This document shows, one piece after another, positions 8,739 to 16,965 of a stretch of DNA of 64,000 nucleotides. The notes below the pieces were generated by a model. The model had not been told where the DNA came from and searched no databases. It saw nothing but the letters and a program-made list of their open reading frames with translations. The stretch lies in the NCBI RefSeq assembly GCF_003850245.1, contig NZ_CP031015.1, positions 1,984,001 through 2,048,000 of the forward strand, read 5' to 3'. The stretch is from Microbacterium sp. ABRD28. Lineage in GTDB: Bacteria > Actinomycetota > Actinomycetes > Actinomycetales > Microbacteriaceae. Made by a program: the position numbers and the translations under genes. Within the stretch, counting starts at the first letter, position 1. Every line of letters starts with the position of its first letter.

Positions 8739-10007
8739 TCAGCCGCCGAGTGCCCGCAACCAGGCCTGCCGGGCTTCGAGGGCTTCCTTGGCCTTCGCCA
8801 CCGCCCGGGCATCTCCCGATGCCTCGGCCGACGCCACCTCGGCTTCGAGCTTGGCGATGGCGTCGGTGAGCTGACGGGTCATGTCGTCGGCGCGAGCCTG
8901 CGTCTCAGGGTCGTTGCGCTTCCACTCGACCTCTTCGCGCGACCGCACGGCCTGCTCGATCTTGCGGAGCTCGTCGTCGAGCGAACGCTCGGCGTCGCGA
9001 GGGAAGATGCGACCGATCTCATCCCACTTCCGCTGGATGCCGGTCAGCAGCGAACGGGCCTTGGCGACGTCCTTCTCGTCCGGGATCGGGCGGGCTTCGG
9101 CCAGCAGGGCCTTCTTCGCCTCAATCTTCTCCTTCGATGCTTCGGCGTCGGCTGCTTCCCGTTCGCCGCGTGCGGCATAGAGCGCGTCGCCGGCGGCCTT
9201 GAACCGCGCCCAGAGCGCGTCATCCGCCTTCTTTCCGGCGCGCCCTGCGGATTTCCACTCGTCCAGCAGGTCGCGATAGGCGCCGATGCCGTCCTCACCG
9301 CGCGGGGCGAGGGCTTCGGCGCGTTCGATCAGCCGCGTCTTGCGGTCGCGGACGGACTTGTGGGCCTCGTCGAGCTCGGCGTAGAACGACCGGCGGTGCT
9401 TGTCGATCGTGGCACGGGCGTCGCGGAAGCGCTTCCACAGCTGCTGCGCGGTCGAGCGGGGCAGTCGCGGACCGCTCTGCTGCTGCGACTGCCACTGGTC
9501 GAACAGCGCGGACAGCTCGGTCGAGACCTGCTTCCACTGCACCGATCGCGGATCGCGGGAGGCGAGCTCCTCTGCCCGTTCGACCAGGGCGGTACGCTCC
9601 TTCACGGCCGCGTCCACAGCCTCGCGGGCTGCCGCGGCCTCGGACGCCGAGGCTTCGGCGAGCGAGGCGGTGAGGGTGGCGACCCGCGCCTCGAGGGCGG
9701 CGAGGTTTCCCACCGCGGCGGCGCCGCTGATCTTCGCCTGCAGAGAGGTCGCGGTCGAGCGGAGGTCGCTGGCCGACGCGCCACCGCGGCGGTGGCGGAC
9801 CTCGAGCAGCGTCACCTCGGAGGCGAGGTCGCTGAATTTGCGCTCGAAGTACGCCAGGGCCTCGTCGGGCGAGCCGTCGGGGAACTGGCCGACGACGCGC
9901 CATCCGTCCGACTCTCGCACCGATACGGTGCCGTCTTCGTCGACGCGGCCCCAGGGCTGGTCGTCGGTGGGGGTTTCCGGGCTGGTGGGGTCTGCTGCGG
10001 CAGTCAC
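8739..10007 (-). CDS. DUF349 domain-containing protein
   Basis: A 422-residue, highly charged, mostly helical cytoplasmic protein with several DUF349 repeats, for example LFDQWQSQQQSGPRLPRSTAQ, LLDEWKSAGRAGKKADDALW and IQRKWDEIGRIFPRD. Long Ala/Glu/Lys stretches suggest coiled coil. The family is widespread and its biochemical role is not established. The location beside rel and rarA is conserved in actinobacteria. The frame allows a start at GTG 10016. I prefer GTG 10007 because GAGGTG lies 6 bases before it, and an upstream TAGGCT -10 (10064-10059 on the minus strand) gives a leader of about 45 bases. Confidence 0.85.
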   Translation of the reverse strand: MTAAADPTSPETPTDDQPWGRVDEDGTVSVRESDGWRVVGQFPDGSPDEALAYFERKFSDLASEVTLLEVRHRRGGASASDLRSTATSLQAKISGAAAVGNLAALEARVATLTASLAEASASEAAAAREAVDAAVKERTALVERAEELASRDPRSVQWKQVSTELSALFDQWQSQQQSGPRLPRSTAQQLWKRFRDARATIDKHRRSFYAELDEAHKSVRDRKTRLIERAEALAPRGEDGIGAYRDLLDEWKSAGRAGKKADDALWARFKAAGDALYAARGEREAADAEASKEKIEAKKALLAEARPIPDEKDVAKARSLLTGIQRKWDEIGRIFPRDAERSLDDELRKIEQAVRSREEVEWKRNDPETQARADDMTRQLTDAIAKLEAEVASAEASGDARAVAKAKEALEARQAWLRALGG

Positions 10008-10051
10008 GGGATGCACCTCATCGCGGCCGAGGCCGGGTGTGGGGGATGGAC

Positions 10052-10064
10052 GCGCCCCAGCCTA
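10052..10064 (-). promoter_or_regulatory. Promoter of the DUF349 gene
   Basis: On the minus strand TAGGCT (10064 down to 10059) is a TANNNT -10 with a predicted start near 10052. It would drive the DUF349 gene and possibly the AbiEi-like gene 61 bases beyond it. Confidence 0.45.
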
Positions 10065-10106
10065 GTACGGCGTCGCGTCGGGACGAGGGGTTGTGCCTCG
10101 GTGCGC

Positions 10107-10457
10107 CTATTGATCCGCGGGAGCGGAGGGATCACCGCTCGGCTCGCCCGTCGGCTCGCTGCTCGGCACCGGAGTCGTCTCGAGCGGGGTGGGCTCGGGC
10201 GTGGACCCGTCGGACGGGCTGGGCACCGAGGTCTGGGTCGGCGAGGGGGCGGGTTCGGGTGCCCCGGGTCCGACGGTGAAGTAGGCGGTCTGCGCGGCGA
10301 CGATCCCCGCGATCAGCAAGCCGCCGGCGACACCGGCGATGAGGTTGTCGCGGCGGCGTCGGCGTTGCTGTCCCTCGTGGAAGCTTTGGCGGGCCTGGTA
10401 GAGCCGGGCTCGCTCGCGTTCCGCGCGGGACGCGCGATCCTTGCTTCCGGTGGCCAC
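10107..10457 (-). CDS. Small membrane protein, possibly a cyclophilin remnant
   Basis: A 116-residue protein with a basic N-terminal segment (residues about 7-33, RAERERARLYQARQSFHEGQ), one membrane helix (about 36-56) and a low-complexity Pro/Ser/Thr tail outside the membrane. From memory, the N-terminal part resembles the membrane anchor of the PpiA/PpiB-type peptidyl-prolyl isomerase found at this locus in related Microbacteriaceae, but no isomerase domain follows. GTG 10457 is well supported by AAGGAGGA 4 bases upstream and a TAGGAT -10 (10500 to 10495). Function unknown. Confidence 0.7.
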   Translation of the reverse strand: MATGSKDRASRAERERARLYQARQSFHEGQQRRRRRDNLIAGVAGGLLIAGIVAAQTAYFTVGPGAPEPAPSPTQTSVPSPSDGSTPEPTPLETTPVPSSEPTGEPSGDPSAPADQ

Positions 10458-10487
10458 CGATCCTCCTTCGGTCCCGGCGGTCCCGGG

Positions 10488-10500
10488 CGCAATGATCCTA
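10488..10500 (-). promoter_or_regulatory. Promoter of the small membrane protein
   Basis: TAGGAT read on the minus strand (10500 to 10495) places the start near 10488, about 30 bases before GTG 10457. It is divergent from the rarA promoter, with about 55 bases between the two -10 boxes. Confidence 0.45.
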
Positions 10501-10555
10501 TGCACAGCGCCGGGGGGCCGCCAAACGCGGGGGAGGCGGTGTCGGCGGTCGCCGT

Positions 10556-10568
10556 TAGCCTTGGGGAG
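10556..10568 (+). promoter_or_regulatory. rarA -10 with leaderless start
   Basis: TAGCCT (10556-10561) lies 12 bases before GTG 10568, so transcription should begin on the start codon. The GGGGA just before the GTG is too close to act as a Shine-Dalgarno, which also favours leaderless initiation. Confidence 0.55.
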
Positions 10569-11932
10569 TGAGTGATACGGCGGGTCTCGTGCGCAGCCAC
10601 ACGCCCCTCGCCGTGCGGATGCGCCCCACTTCCCTCAGTGAGGTCGCGGGGCAGGGGCACCTGCTGCGCAAGGGCTCGCCCCTGGTCACCCTCGCCGACC
10701 CCGAGGCGACGGGGACGACGGCGACGTCGGTGATCCTCTGGGGCCCGCCCGGCACCGGCAAGACGACCCTCGCCCAGGCGATCGCCCGCTCGTCGGGCCG
10801 GCGCTTCGTCGAACTCTCCGCAGTGACGGCCGGCGTCAAGGATGTCCGGGAGGTGATGCAGGACTCCCTCACACAGCGAGACCTCTACGGTCAGTCGACG
10901 ATCCTCTTCCTCGACGAGATCCACCGGTTCACCAAGGCGCAGCAGGACGCGCTTCTCCCCGGTGTCGAGAACGGATGGGTGGTGCTCATCGCCGCGACCA
11001 CCGAGAATCCTTCGTTCTCGATCATCTCGCCGCTGCTGTCGCGCTCTCTGCTGCTGACGCTGCGTCCCCTCACCGACGCCGATCTCGGCATGCTGATCGA
11101 CCGCGCCGTGGATGATCCGCGGGGGCTGGCCGGCAGGCTCGTCCTCGACACCGAGGCGCGGGACGCCCTGGTCAGACTGGCGTCCGGCGATGGCCGGCGC
11201 GCCCTGACCGCTCTGGAAGCGGCGGCGTCGCTGGCTGAGCGGGACGCGACCGGGATCGACGATGCAGACGACGACGCTGCGGAATCGGATGCCACGGATC
11301 CGACGATCACCGTCGACCACGTCTCGCAGGCCGTCGACCGCGCGCTGCTGCGCTACGACCGTCAGGGGGACGAGCACTACGACGTCATCAGCGCGTTCAT
11401 CAAGTCGATCCGCGGCTCCGACGTCGACGCGGCGATCCATTACCTCGCCCGCATGATCGAGGCCGGCGAGGATCCGCGCTTCATCGCCCGGCGGCTGATC
11501 ATCTCGGCATCCGAAGACATCGGCCTGGCCGATCCGCAGGCCCTTGTCATCGCGGTCGCCGCCGCCGATGCCGTGCAGTTCATCGGCATGCCCGAGGGCC
11601 GTATTCCGCTCGCCGAGGCGACGGCGTACCTCGCTACGACGGCGAAATCGAACGCGGCCTACGTGGCGGTGGACGCCGCCATCGCCGACGTCCGCGCAGG
11701 CGGGTTCGGCCGCGTGCCCGTGCATCTGCGTGACGCGCACTATCCGGGGGCGAAGCGTCTCGGCCACGGCAAGGGGTACGTCTATCCCCACGACAGCGAG
11801 GTGGGGGTGGTGGCTCAGCAGTACCTCCCTGACGAGCTCCGCGGGAAGCGGTACTTCCAGCCGACGAACCACGGCCAGGAGCGAGACGTCCAAGCGAGGC
11901 TGGAGAAGATCAGAAAGCTGCTGGGAAAGTGA
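10568..11932 (+). CDS. rarA: Replication-associated recombination ATPase RarA (MgsA)
   Basis: RarA is a tetrameric AAA+ protein related to clamp-loader subunits and human WRNIP1 that acts at stalled forks. The 454-residue protein has Walker A GPPGTGKTT (about residue 59), Walker B LFLDEIHRF, sensor GATTENPSFS-like AATTENPSF, and the C-terminal MgsA tetramerisation domain with HYLARMIEAGEDPRFIARRL. An acidic insert (DDADDDAAESDATD) near residue 240 is lineage-specific. GTG 10568 sits at the predicted transcription start. The stop overlaps the TPR gene (GTGA). Confidence 0.93.
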   Translation: MSDTAGLVRSHTPLAVRMRPTSLSEVAGQGHLLRKGSPLVTLADPEATGTTATSVILWGPPGTGKTTLAQAIARSSGRRFVELSAVTAGVKDVREVMQDSLTQRDLYGQSTILFLDEIHRFTKAQQDALLPGVENGWVVLIAATTENPSFSIISPLLSRSLLLTLRPLTDADLGMLIDRAVDDPRGLAGRLVLDTEARDALVRLASGDGRRALTALEAAASLAERDATGIDDADDDAAESDATDPTITVDHVSQAVDRALLRYDRQGDEHYDVISAFIKSIRGSDVDAAIHYLARMIEAGEDPRFIARRLIISASEDIGLADPQALVIAVAAADAVQFIGMPEGRIPLAEATAYLATTAKSNAAYVAVDAAIADVRAGGFGRVPVHLRDAHYPGAKRLGHGKGYVYPHDSEVGVVAQQYLPDELRGKRYFQPTNHGQERDVQARLEKIRKLLGK

Positions 11933-12468
11933 ACACGAGTGAGGCGCTCGAGGATCGCCTCGAGCGGTTCTGGGAGACGGCGGGCGACCGGCCCGGCGCC
12001 GAGCTGTCCGGGATGCTGGAGACGATCCTCTCCGAGGAGTCGGCGGCGACGGGACGCGCTCTCTTCGAGCGCGCGTCCCTCCACGACTACCTCGGCGACG
12101 AGGCTGCCGCCGTGCCGCTGTACCGCGCGGCTCTGGACGCCGGGCTCCCCGCTGCGCACCGGACGCCCGCGATCATCCAACTGGGCAGCTCGCTGCGCAA
12201 TGTCGGGGATGTGTCGGCGGCGATCGCACTGCTGCAGACCGTTGATGCCGAAGACCCGCTCTTCCCGGCCGCCCAGGCGTTCCTCGCGCTGGCACTCCAC
12301 GATGACGACAAGCCCACGCCGGCCCTGCGCACCGCCCTGGCAGCACTGGCGCCCACCCTGCCCGCGTACCAGCGGGCGGTGTCGTTCTACGCCGATGACC
12401 TCGCTTCCCGGCAAGGGGCGCAGGCGCTCGACCGACGCGCAGCCGAGCGCGAGATCCTCGAGCGGTAG
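11929..12468 (+). CDS. Tetratricopeptide repeat protein
   Basis: A 179-residue soluble protein made of helical TPR-like repeats. ALFERASLHDYLGDEAAAVP, QLGSSLRNVGDVSAAIALLQ and the following pair read as successive repeat units, as in the actinobacterial TPR_5-type family. Such proteins usually mediate protein contacts, and no partner is evident. The GTG start overlaps the rarA stop (GTGA), so it is coupled to rarA. A GC-rich hairpin follows directly after its stop codon. Confidence 0.75.
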   Translation: MNTSEALEDRLERFWETAGDRPGAELSGMLETILSEESAATGRALFERASLHDYLGDEAAAVPLYRAALDAGLPAAHRTPAIIQLGSSLRNVGDVSAAIALLQTVDAEDPLFPAAQAFLALALHDDDKPTPALRTALAALAPTLPAYQRAVSFYADDLASRQGAQALDRRAAEREILER

Positions 12469-12495
12469 TGGGCGCTCCACTTCACGAGGCGCCCA
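12469..12495 (+). terminator. Hairpin after the rarA-TPR operon
   Basis: TGGGCGC (12469-12475) pairs perfectly with GCGCCCA (12489-12495) around a 13-base loop. It begins right after the TPR stop codon. No T-tract follows, so termination is only likely. Confidence 0.4.
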
Positions 12496-12599
12496 TGCGC
12501 ACCTCCGCCGTTGAAATCGATCGCGGCGCCGTCGGTTTCGACGGAGAAGGTGGATCCCCGCCGCGGGAAGCGCCGGGAGGGTGCTGAGGGTCGATCTGG

Positions 12600-12612
12600 T
12601 AGGCTTGACCGG
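12600..12612 (+). promoter_or_regulatory. rpsD promoter
   Basis: TAGGCT (12600-12605) is the best -10 between the TPR gene and rpsD, with a start site near 12612. It gives a long leader of about 142 bases, unusual in this window. Confidence 0.45.
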
Positions 12613-12635
12613 CTTGAAACACCGTTTTCGGGCAT

Positions 12636-12699
12636 CCCCTCTCTTCTTCACCGACCTTCCGGCATGCCCCGGCGTGCAGTCCGGAAGGGCGAAGAGGGG
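12636..12699 (+). ncRNA. Structured 5' leader of rpsD (candidate regulatory RNA)
   Basis: The leader folds into a long hairpin. The outer stem is CCCCTC (12636-12641) with GAGGGG (12694-12699), helped by CTTC/GAAG pairs. The middle stem CCTTCCGG (12655-12662) pairs perfectly with CCGGAAGG (12681-12688). The tip GCATGCC (12662-12668) pairs with GGCGTGC (12671-12677). The base lies about 55 nt before the rpsD GTG. Ribosomal protein S4 represses its own mRNA in other bacteria, so an autoregulatory site is plausible. I do not recognise a described family here. Confidence 0.45.
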
Positions 12700-12753
12700 C
12701 GATACGTCCGCGAGCCGTGAAAGACACGGCAGCGTCATCGAAAGGAACACTTC

Positions 12754-13383
12754 GTGGCTACGAAGTCCCAGGACCGCCGCAAGGTCCGCCTGTCCCGCGC
12801 CCTCGGCGTCGCCCTCACTCCGAAGGCCGCCCGCTATCTCGAGAAGCGTCCCTACGCTCCGGGCGAGCACGGTCGCACCAAGCGCAAGGCCGACAGCGAC
12901 TACGCCGTCCGTCTCCGTGAGAAGCAGCGTCTGCGCGAGCAGTACGGCATCCGCGAGAAGCAGATGCGCAACACGTTCAACGAGGCTCGTCGTACGCAGG
13001 GCCTGACGGGTGAGAACCTCGTCGAGCTGCTCGAGATGCGCCTCGACGCCCTGGTGCTGCGCTCGGGCTTCGCCCGCACCACCGCGCAGGCCCGTCAGAT
13101 GGTCGTGCACCGCCACATCCTCGTCGACGGCCAGACCGTCGACCGCCCGTCGTTCCGCGTGAAGCCGGGCCAGACCATCCACGTCAAGGCCAAGAGCGAG
13201 GGCACCGAGCCCTTCCAGGTCGCTGCCGCCGGCGGACACGCCGACGTGCTGCCCCCCGTTCCGGGCTACCTGCAGGTCGAGCTCGACAAGCTGCAGGCGC
13301 AGCTCGTGCGTCGCCCCAAGCGCGCCGAGGTCCCCGTCGTCTGCGACGTCCAGCTGGTCGTCGAGTACTACGCCGCGCGCTGA
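12754..13383 (+). CDS. rpsD: 30S ribosomal protein S4, zinc-free form
   Basis: S4 nucleates assembly of the 30S body by binding 16S rRNA. The 209-residue protein has the S4 N-terminal domain (KRPYAPGEHGRTKRK) and the S4 RNA-binding fold (EMRLDALVLRSGFARTTAQA and HRHILVDGQTVDRPSF). The N-terminal part lacks the four-cysteine zinc site found in C+ paralogues, so this is the zinc-independent form. It stands alone here rather than in an rpsM-rpsK-rpoA operon, as is common in Microbacteriaceae. GTG 12754 follows AAAGGA. A strong terminator lies downstream. Confidence 0.96.
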   Translation: MATKSQDRRKVRLSRALGVALTPKAARYLEKRPYAPGEHGRTKRKADSDYAVRLREKQRLREQYGIREKQMRNTFNEARRTQGLTGENLVELLEMRLDALVLRSGFARTTAQARQMVVHRHILVDGQTVDRPSFRVKPGQTIHVKAKSEGTEPFQVAAAGGHADVLPPVPGYLQVELDKLQAQLVRRPKRAEVPVVCDVQLVVEYYAAR

Positions 13384-13405
13384 CGCTCGTCGGCTGCGTG
13401 CCTCT

Positions 13406-13443
13406 CGGAAGGCGTCGGGTCACCCCGGCGCCTTCCGTCGTTT
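13406..13443 (+). terminator. Intrinsic terminator of rpsD
   Basis: CGGAAGGCG (13406-13414) pairs exactly with CGCCTTCCG (13429-13437), with extra G:C pairs inside the loop. TCGTTT follows. This is the clearest rpsD stop signal. Confidence 0.75.
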
Positions 13444-13448
13444 CCGCC

Positions 13449-13461
13449 TACGATGAGACAG
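13449..13461 (+). promoter_or_regulatory. Promoter of the small anchored protein (and alaS)
   Basis: TACGAT (13449-13454) just after the rpsD terminator gives a start near 13461. GGAGGA (13476-13481) is a good ribosome binding site for the gene at 13492. Confidence 0.45.
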
Positions 13462-13491
13462 TGCCGCGCCCGCGGCGGAGGAAGTGGTGTG

Positions 13492-13773
13492 ATGAGAAGT
13501 CTCCTGTGGTTCTTGATCGGGATCATCGGCGGGTTCGTCGCCGCCCATGTGGTGAACAAGAACCCCCGTGGAGCCGAACTCCTCGCCGAGGTCGACGCCC
13601 GCATCTCGGAGTTCACCGACCGCATGGGCGACGCCTACCGCGACCAGCAGGGACGCTTCGCCGATACCCTCGACGACCTCGGTGACGCTGCCGAAGACGC
13701 CGTCGAGGCGGCTGCAGACGCAGCCGGTGAGGCACTGGCCAAAGCCAAGGCTGCCGCAGCGTCATCCGACTGA
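13492..13773 (+). CDS. Small membrane-anchored helical protein, unknown function
   Basis: A 93-residue protein with one N-terminal membrane helix (LLWFLIGIIGGFVAAHVV) followed by a long amphipathic, Ala/Asp/Glu-rich helix that could form coiled coil (DDLGDAAEDAVEAAADAAGE). I do not recognise a named family, but a gene like this precedes alaS in related genomes. The start may be ATG 13492 or the GTG at 13489 directly before it. GGAGGAAG serves either. A further upstream in-frame ATG at 13453 precedes the predicted transcription start and is unlikely. Confidence 0.7.
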   Translation: MRSLLWFLIGIIGGFVAAHVVNKNPRGAELLAEVDARISEFTDRMGDAYRDQQGRFADTLDDLGDAAEDAVEAAADAAGEALAKAKAAAASSD

Positions 13774-13791
13774 CCCGTCGCCCGATCCGCC

Positions 13792-13814
13792 ATCCGCCCG
13801 CTCCGCGGGCGGAT
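13792..13814 (+). terminator. Strong hairpin between the small gene and alaS
   Basis: ATCCGCCCGC (13792-13801) pairs perfectly with GCGGGCGGAT (13805-13814) around a 3-base loop, ending 27 bases before alaS. There is no T-tract. It could terminate partly or shield the alaS leader. Confidence 0.4.
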
Positions 13815-13840
13815 CACCCACGTCTTCCTGAGGACTTCGC

Positions 13841-16501
13841 ATGAGAACCGCTGAGATCGCCCAGCGCTACCTCGACTACTTCGAGCGCAATGGCCACACC
13901 ATCGTCCCCTCGGCTTCGCTCGTCAGCGACGACCCGTCACTGCTGTTCACCGTCGCCGGCATGGTGCCCTTCATCCCCTACCTGACCGGAGTGGTGCCTG
14001 CGCCCTATTCCCGTGCGGCGGATGTGCAGAAGTGCATCCGAACCAACGACATCGAAGAGGTCGGCAAGACCCCGCGACACGGCACGTTCTTCCAGATGCT
14101 CGGCAACTGGTCCTTCGGCGACTACTTCAAAGAGGGCGCGATCCGCTACGCGTGGGATCTGCTGCTCTCCTCCGAGGCCGACGGCGGTCTCGGGTTCGAC
14201 GAGAAGGACCTGTGGGTCACCGTCTACGAGGACGACGACGAGGCCGAGTCGCTCTGGCGCACCGTGGCCGGCATCTCGCCCGACCGCATCCAGCGCCTCG
14301 GTCGCGACTCCAACTACTGGAGCACCGGGCAGCCCGGCCCCGCCGGCCCCTGCTCGGAGATCTTCTTCGACCGTGGTCCGGCATACGGCATCGACGGGGG
14401 TCCCGCGACCGACGACGACCGGTACGTGGAGATCTGGAACCTCGTGTTCATGCAGTACGCGATCACGAACGTCCGCTCCAAGGTCGACTTCGACATCATC
14501 GGCGAGCTCCCGCAGAAGAACATCGACACCGGCATGGGTCTCGAGCGCGTCGCGTTCCTCAAGCAGGGCGTGGAGAACATGTACGAGACCGACCAGGTGA
14601 GGCCGGTGCTCGATCGTGCGGTGGAGCTGTCGGGCCGTCGCTACGGTGCCGTGCATGACGACGACGTGCGGTTCCGCGTCGTGGCCGACCACGTGCGGTC
14701 CTCGCTCATGCTCCTCGCCGACGGTGTGACCCCGTCCAATGAGGGCCGTGGATACATCCTCCGGCGACTCATGCGCCGGGCGGTCCGGGCCATGCGCCTG
14801 CTCGGAGTGGATGCTCCGACCTTCCCCGAGCTGTTCGCGGCGTCCCGCGACGCGATGAAGGCCGCCTACCCGAACCTCGAGGCCGAGTACTCCCGGCTGT
14901 CCGCCTACGCCGTCGCCGAGGAGGAGACGTTCCTTCGCACACTGGCCTCGGGATCGACGATCCTCGACCTCGCGGTCACGGCTACCAAGGACGCCGGAGG
15001 AACGAGCATCCCGGCCGCTGACGCCTTCCTGCTCCACGACACCTACGGGTTCCCGATCGACCTCACGCTCGAGATCGCCGAGGAGGCGGGGCTGAGCGTC
15101 GACCGCGCGGCTTTCGACACCCTCATGCAGGAGCAGCGCTCTCGGGCGAAGGCCGACGCCAAGGCGCGCAAGCGCGCCATCGCCGACCACAGTGTCTATC
15201 GGGAGTTCCGTGCCCGGGGAGAGACCGCGTTCACCGGTTACACCGACCTCGAGACCGAATCCACCGTTCTGGGCGTCCTCGTGGACGGGGTGTCGGTCGA
15301 CCGTGCACGCCAGGGCGAGATCGCCGAGGTCATCCTCGCCGAGACGGCGCTCTACGCCGAATCGGGCGGTCAGGTCGCAGACAAGGGTGTGATCGTCGGG
15401 CCCGGCTACGAACTCGACGTGATCGATGTGCAGCGTCCGGTTCCGGGCCTCATCAGCCACACCGTCGAGGTGCGCACCGGCGAAGTCGGGGTGGGTCAGC
15501 CGGCGACCTCGGTCGTCGATGCGGCGAACCGTCGCGCAGCGATGCAAGCGCATTCGGCGACGCACCTCGTCCATGCGGCTCTCCGCGACACCCTGGGACG
15601 ATCCGCGACGCAGGCCGGGTCGCTGAACCGTGCCGGGTATCTCCGTTTCGACTTCACCTGGGGTCAGGCGCTGTCGCCGGAGACGAAGTCCGAGATCGAG
15701 GAGATCGCCAACAACGCGGTGCGTGACAATCTCGAGGTCACCACGCGCGTGCTCTCCCTGGATGAGGCCAAGGAACTCGGCGCGCTGGCGCTGTTCGGCG
15801 AGAAGTACGGCGACACCGTACGGATGGTCGACATCGGTGGCCCCTGGTCGCGCGAGCTCTGCGGCGGTACCCACGTCGATCGCAGCGCCGAGGTCGGGAT
15901 CATCAATCTCGTCGGGGAGTCGTCGGTGGGTGCCTCCAACCGCCGTGTCGAGGCCCTCGTCGGTGCCGACGCGTTCCGCGAGCTGGCGGCGGAACGCGCC
16001 ATCGTGTCGCAGTTGACCTCCACTTTGAAGACCCCGCGCGACCAGCTGCCCGCTCGCATCGCCGATCTTGCCGCGAGCCTGAAGGCCGCCGAGAAGAAGA
16101 TCGCTCAGCTGGAATCGAGGGCGCTCGGCGAGCGCCTCCCGAACCTCGTGGCCGCCGCTTCCCGTCAGGGGGCGTATGCGGTCGTCGCTGAGAACCTCGG
16201 CACCGCCTCGAGCGCCGACGACGTGCGGGCTCTGGCTCTCCAGGTGCGCGAGCGGCTCGGCGCTGATGCCGCCGTCGTGGCCCTCAGCGCCGTCGTGGGG
16301 GAGCGTCCGGTCGTGATCGTGGCGACGAACGACGCCGCGCGCAGCGCGGGAGCCCGTGCGGGCGTCCTCGCCAAGACCGCCGCAGGCGTCCTCGGCGGCG
16401 GCGGCGGTGGTCGTGACGACCTCGCCCAGGGCGGGGGGACGGATGCTGCGGCGCTGGCCGCGGCGATGGACGCCGTCACCCGGGTGCTCGCCGAGGGATG
16501 A
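13841..16501 (+). CDS. alaS: Alanyl-tRNA synthetase
   Basis: AlaRS charges tRNA-Ala and edits misacylated Ser and Gly. The 886-residue protein shows the class II core in order: motif 1 region, RHGTFFQMLGNWSFGDYFK (motif 2), and the G-rich motif 3. The editing domain has the zinc-site pieces HSATHLVH and CGGTHVDRS, and the C-Ala domain ends with a Gly-rich linker (GGGGGGRDDLAQGGG). Length is normal. ATG 13841 follows TGAGGA. The stop overlaps ruvX (ATGA). No T-box is seen upstream. Confidence 0.97.
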   Translation: MRTAEIAQRYLDYFERNGHTIVPSASLVSDDPSLLFTVAGMVPFIPYLTGVVPAPYSRAADVQKCIRTNDIEEVGKTPRHGTFFQMLGNWSFGDYFKEGAIRYAWDLLLSSEADGGLGFDEKDLWVTVYEDDDEAESLWRTVAGISPDRIQRLGRDSNYWSTGQPGPAGPCSEIFFDRGPAYGIDGGPATDDDRYVEIWNLVFMQYAITNVRSKVDFDIIGELPQKNIDTGMGLERVAFLKQGVENMYETDQVRPVLDRAVELSGRRYGAVHDDDVRFRVVADHVRSSLMLLADGVTPSNEGRGYILRRLMRRAVRAMRLLGVDAPTFPELFAASRDAMKAAYPNLEAEYSRLSAYAVAEEETFLRTLASGSTILDLAVTATKDAGGTSIPAADAFLLHDTYGFPIDLTLEIAEEAGLSVDRAAFDTLMQEQRSRAKADAKARKRAIADHSVYREFRARGETAFTGYTDLETESTVLGVLVDGVSVDRARQGEIAEVILAETALYAESGGQVADKGVIVGPGYELDVIDVQRPVPGLISHTVEVRTGEVGVGQPATSVVDAANRRAAMQAHSATHLVHAALRDTLGRSATQAGSLNRAGYLRFDFTWGQALSPETKSEIEEIANNAVRDNLEVTTRVLSLDEAKELGALALFGEKYGDTVRMVDIGGPWSRELCGGTHVDRSAEVGIINLVGESSVGASNRRVEALVGADAFRELAAERAIVSQLTSTLKTPRDQLPARIADLAASLKAAEKKIAQLESRALGERLPNLVAAASRQGAYAVVAENLGTASSADDVRALALQVRERLGADAAVVALSAVVGERPVVIVATNDAARSAGARAGVLAKTAAGVLGGGGGGRDDLAQGGGTDAAALAAAMDAVTRVLAEG

Positions 16502-16965
16502 CCGGTTTCCGGCGAGGCGCCCGCCTCGGGATCGATGTCGGGAAGGCACGTGTGGGGGTCGCGCGCTCCGATCCGGACGGGCTGCTCGCGACTCCGGTGG
16601 AGACCGTCACCCGTGATGAGCGGGCGATCGCCCGCGTGCGGGACCTCGCGGACGAGTACTCCGCAGTGGAGCTCATCGTCGGTCTCCCCCTGAATCTCCG
16701 CGGCGAGTCGACGCCCTCGACCGAGGATGCGCGGGCGTTCGCGGAGGAGCTCGCGAAGGTGTCGGCGGTGCCCGTGCGCCTCGTGGACGAGCGTCTGACC
16801 ACCGTCTCCGCGCATGCGGTTCTGCGAGATTCGGGCAGATCGCAGCGTTCTTCTCGTAGCATTGTGGACCAGGCCGCGGCCGTCGTTCTGCTTCAGCACG
16901 CCCTCGATGTGGAGAAGCGGCAGGGACGACCGCCCGGAACCCCCGTCCCCCAGGAGCCCGCCTGA
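16498..16965 (+). CDS. ruvX: Pre-16S rRNA nuclease / Holliday junction resolvase-like YqgF (RuvX)
   Basis: YqgF-family protein with an RNase H-like fold. In E. coli it matures the 5' end of 16S rRNA. The 155-residue protein has the N-terminal LGIDVGKARVGVARSD motif with the first acidic residue, VGLPLNLRGE, DERLTTVSA and the final acidic SIVDQAAAVVLLQ. These are the usual catalytic stations. It overlaps alaS by 4 bases and mltG by 1, so it belongs to the alaS-ruvX-mltG-aro transcription unit, the common actinobacterial order. Confidence 0.93.
   Translation: MTGFRRGARLGIDVGKARVGVARSDPDGLLATPVETVTRDERAIARVRDLADEYSAVELIVGLPLNLRGESTPSTEDARAFAEELAKVSAVPVRLVDERLTTVSAHAVLRDSGRSQRSSRSIVDQAAAVVLLQHALDVEKRQGRPPGTPVPQEPA

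Noticed and set aside
13937..16549. Minus-strand open frame of 870 codons opposite alaS
   Set aside because: Shadow of alaS, low-complexity translation, no family resemblance.
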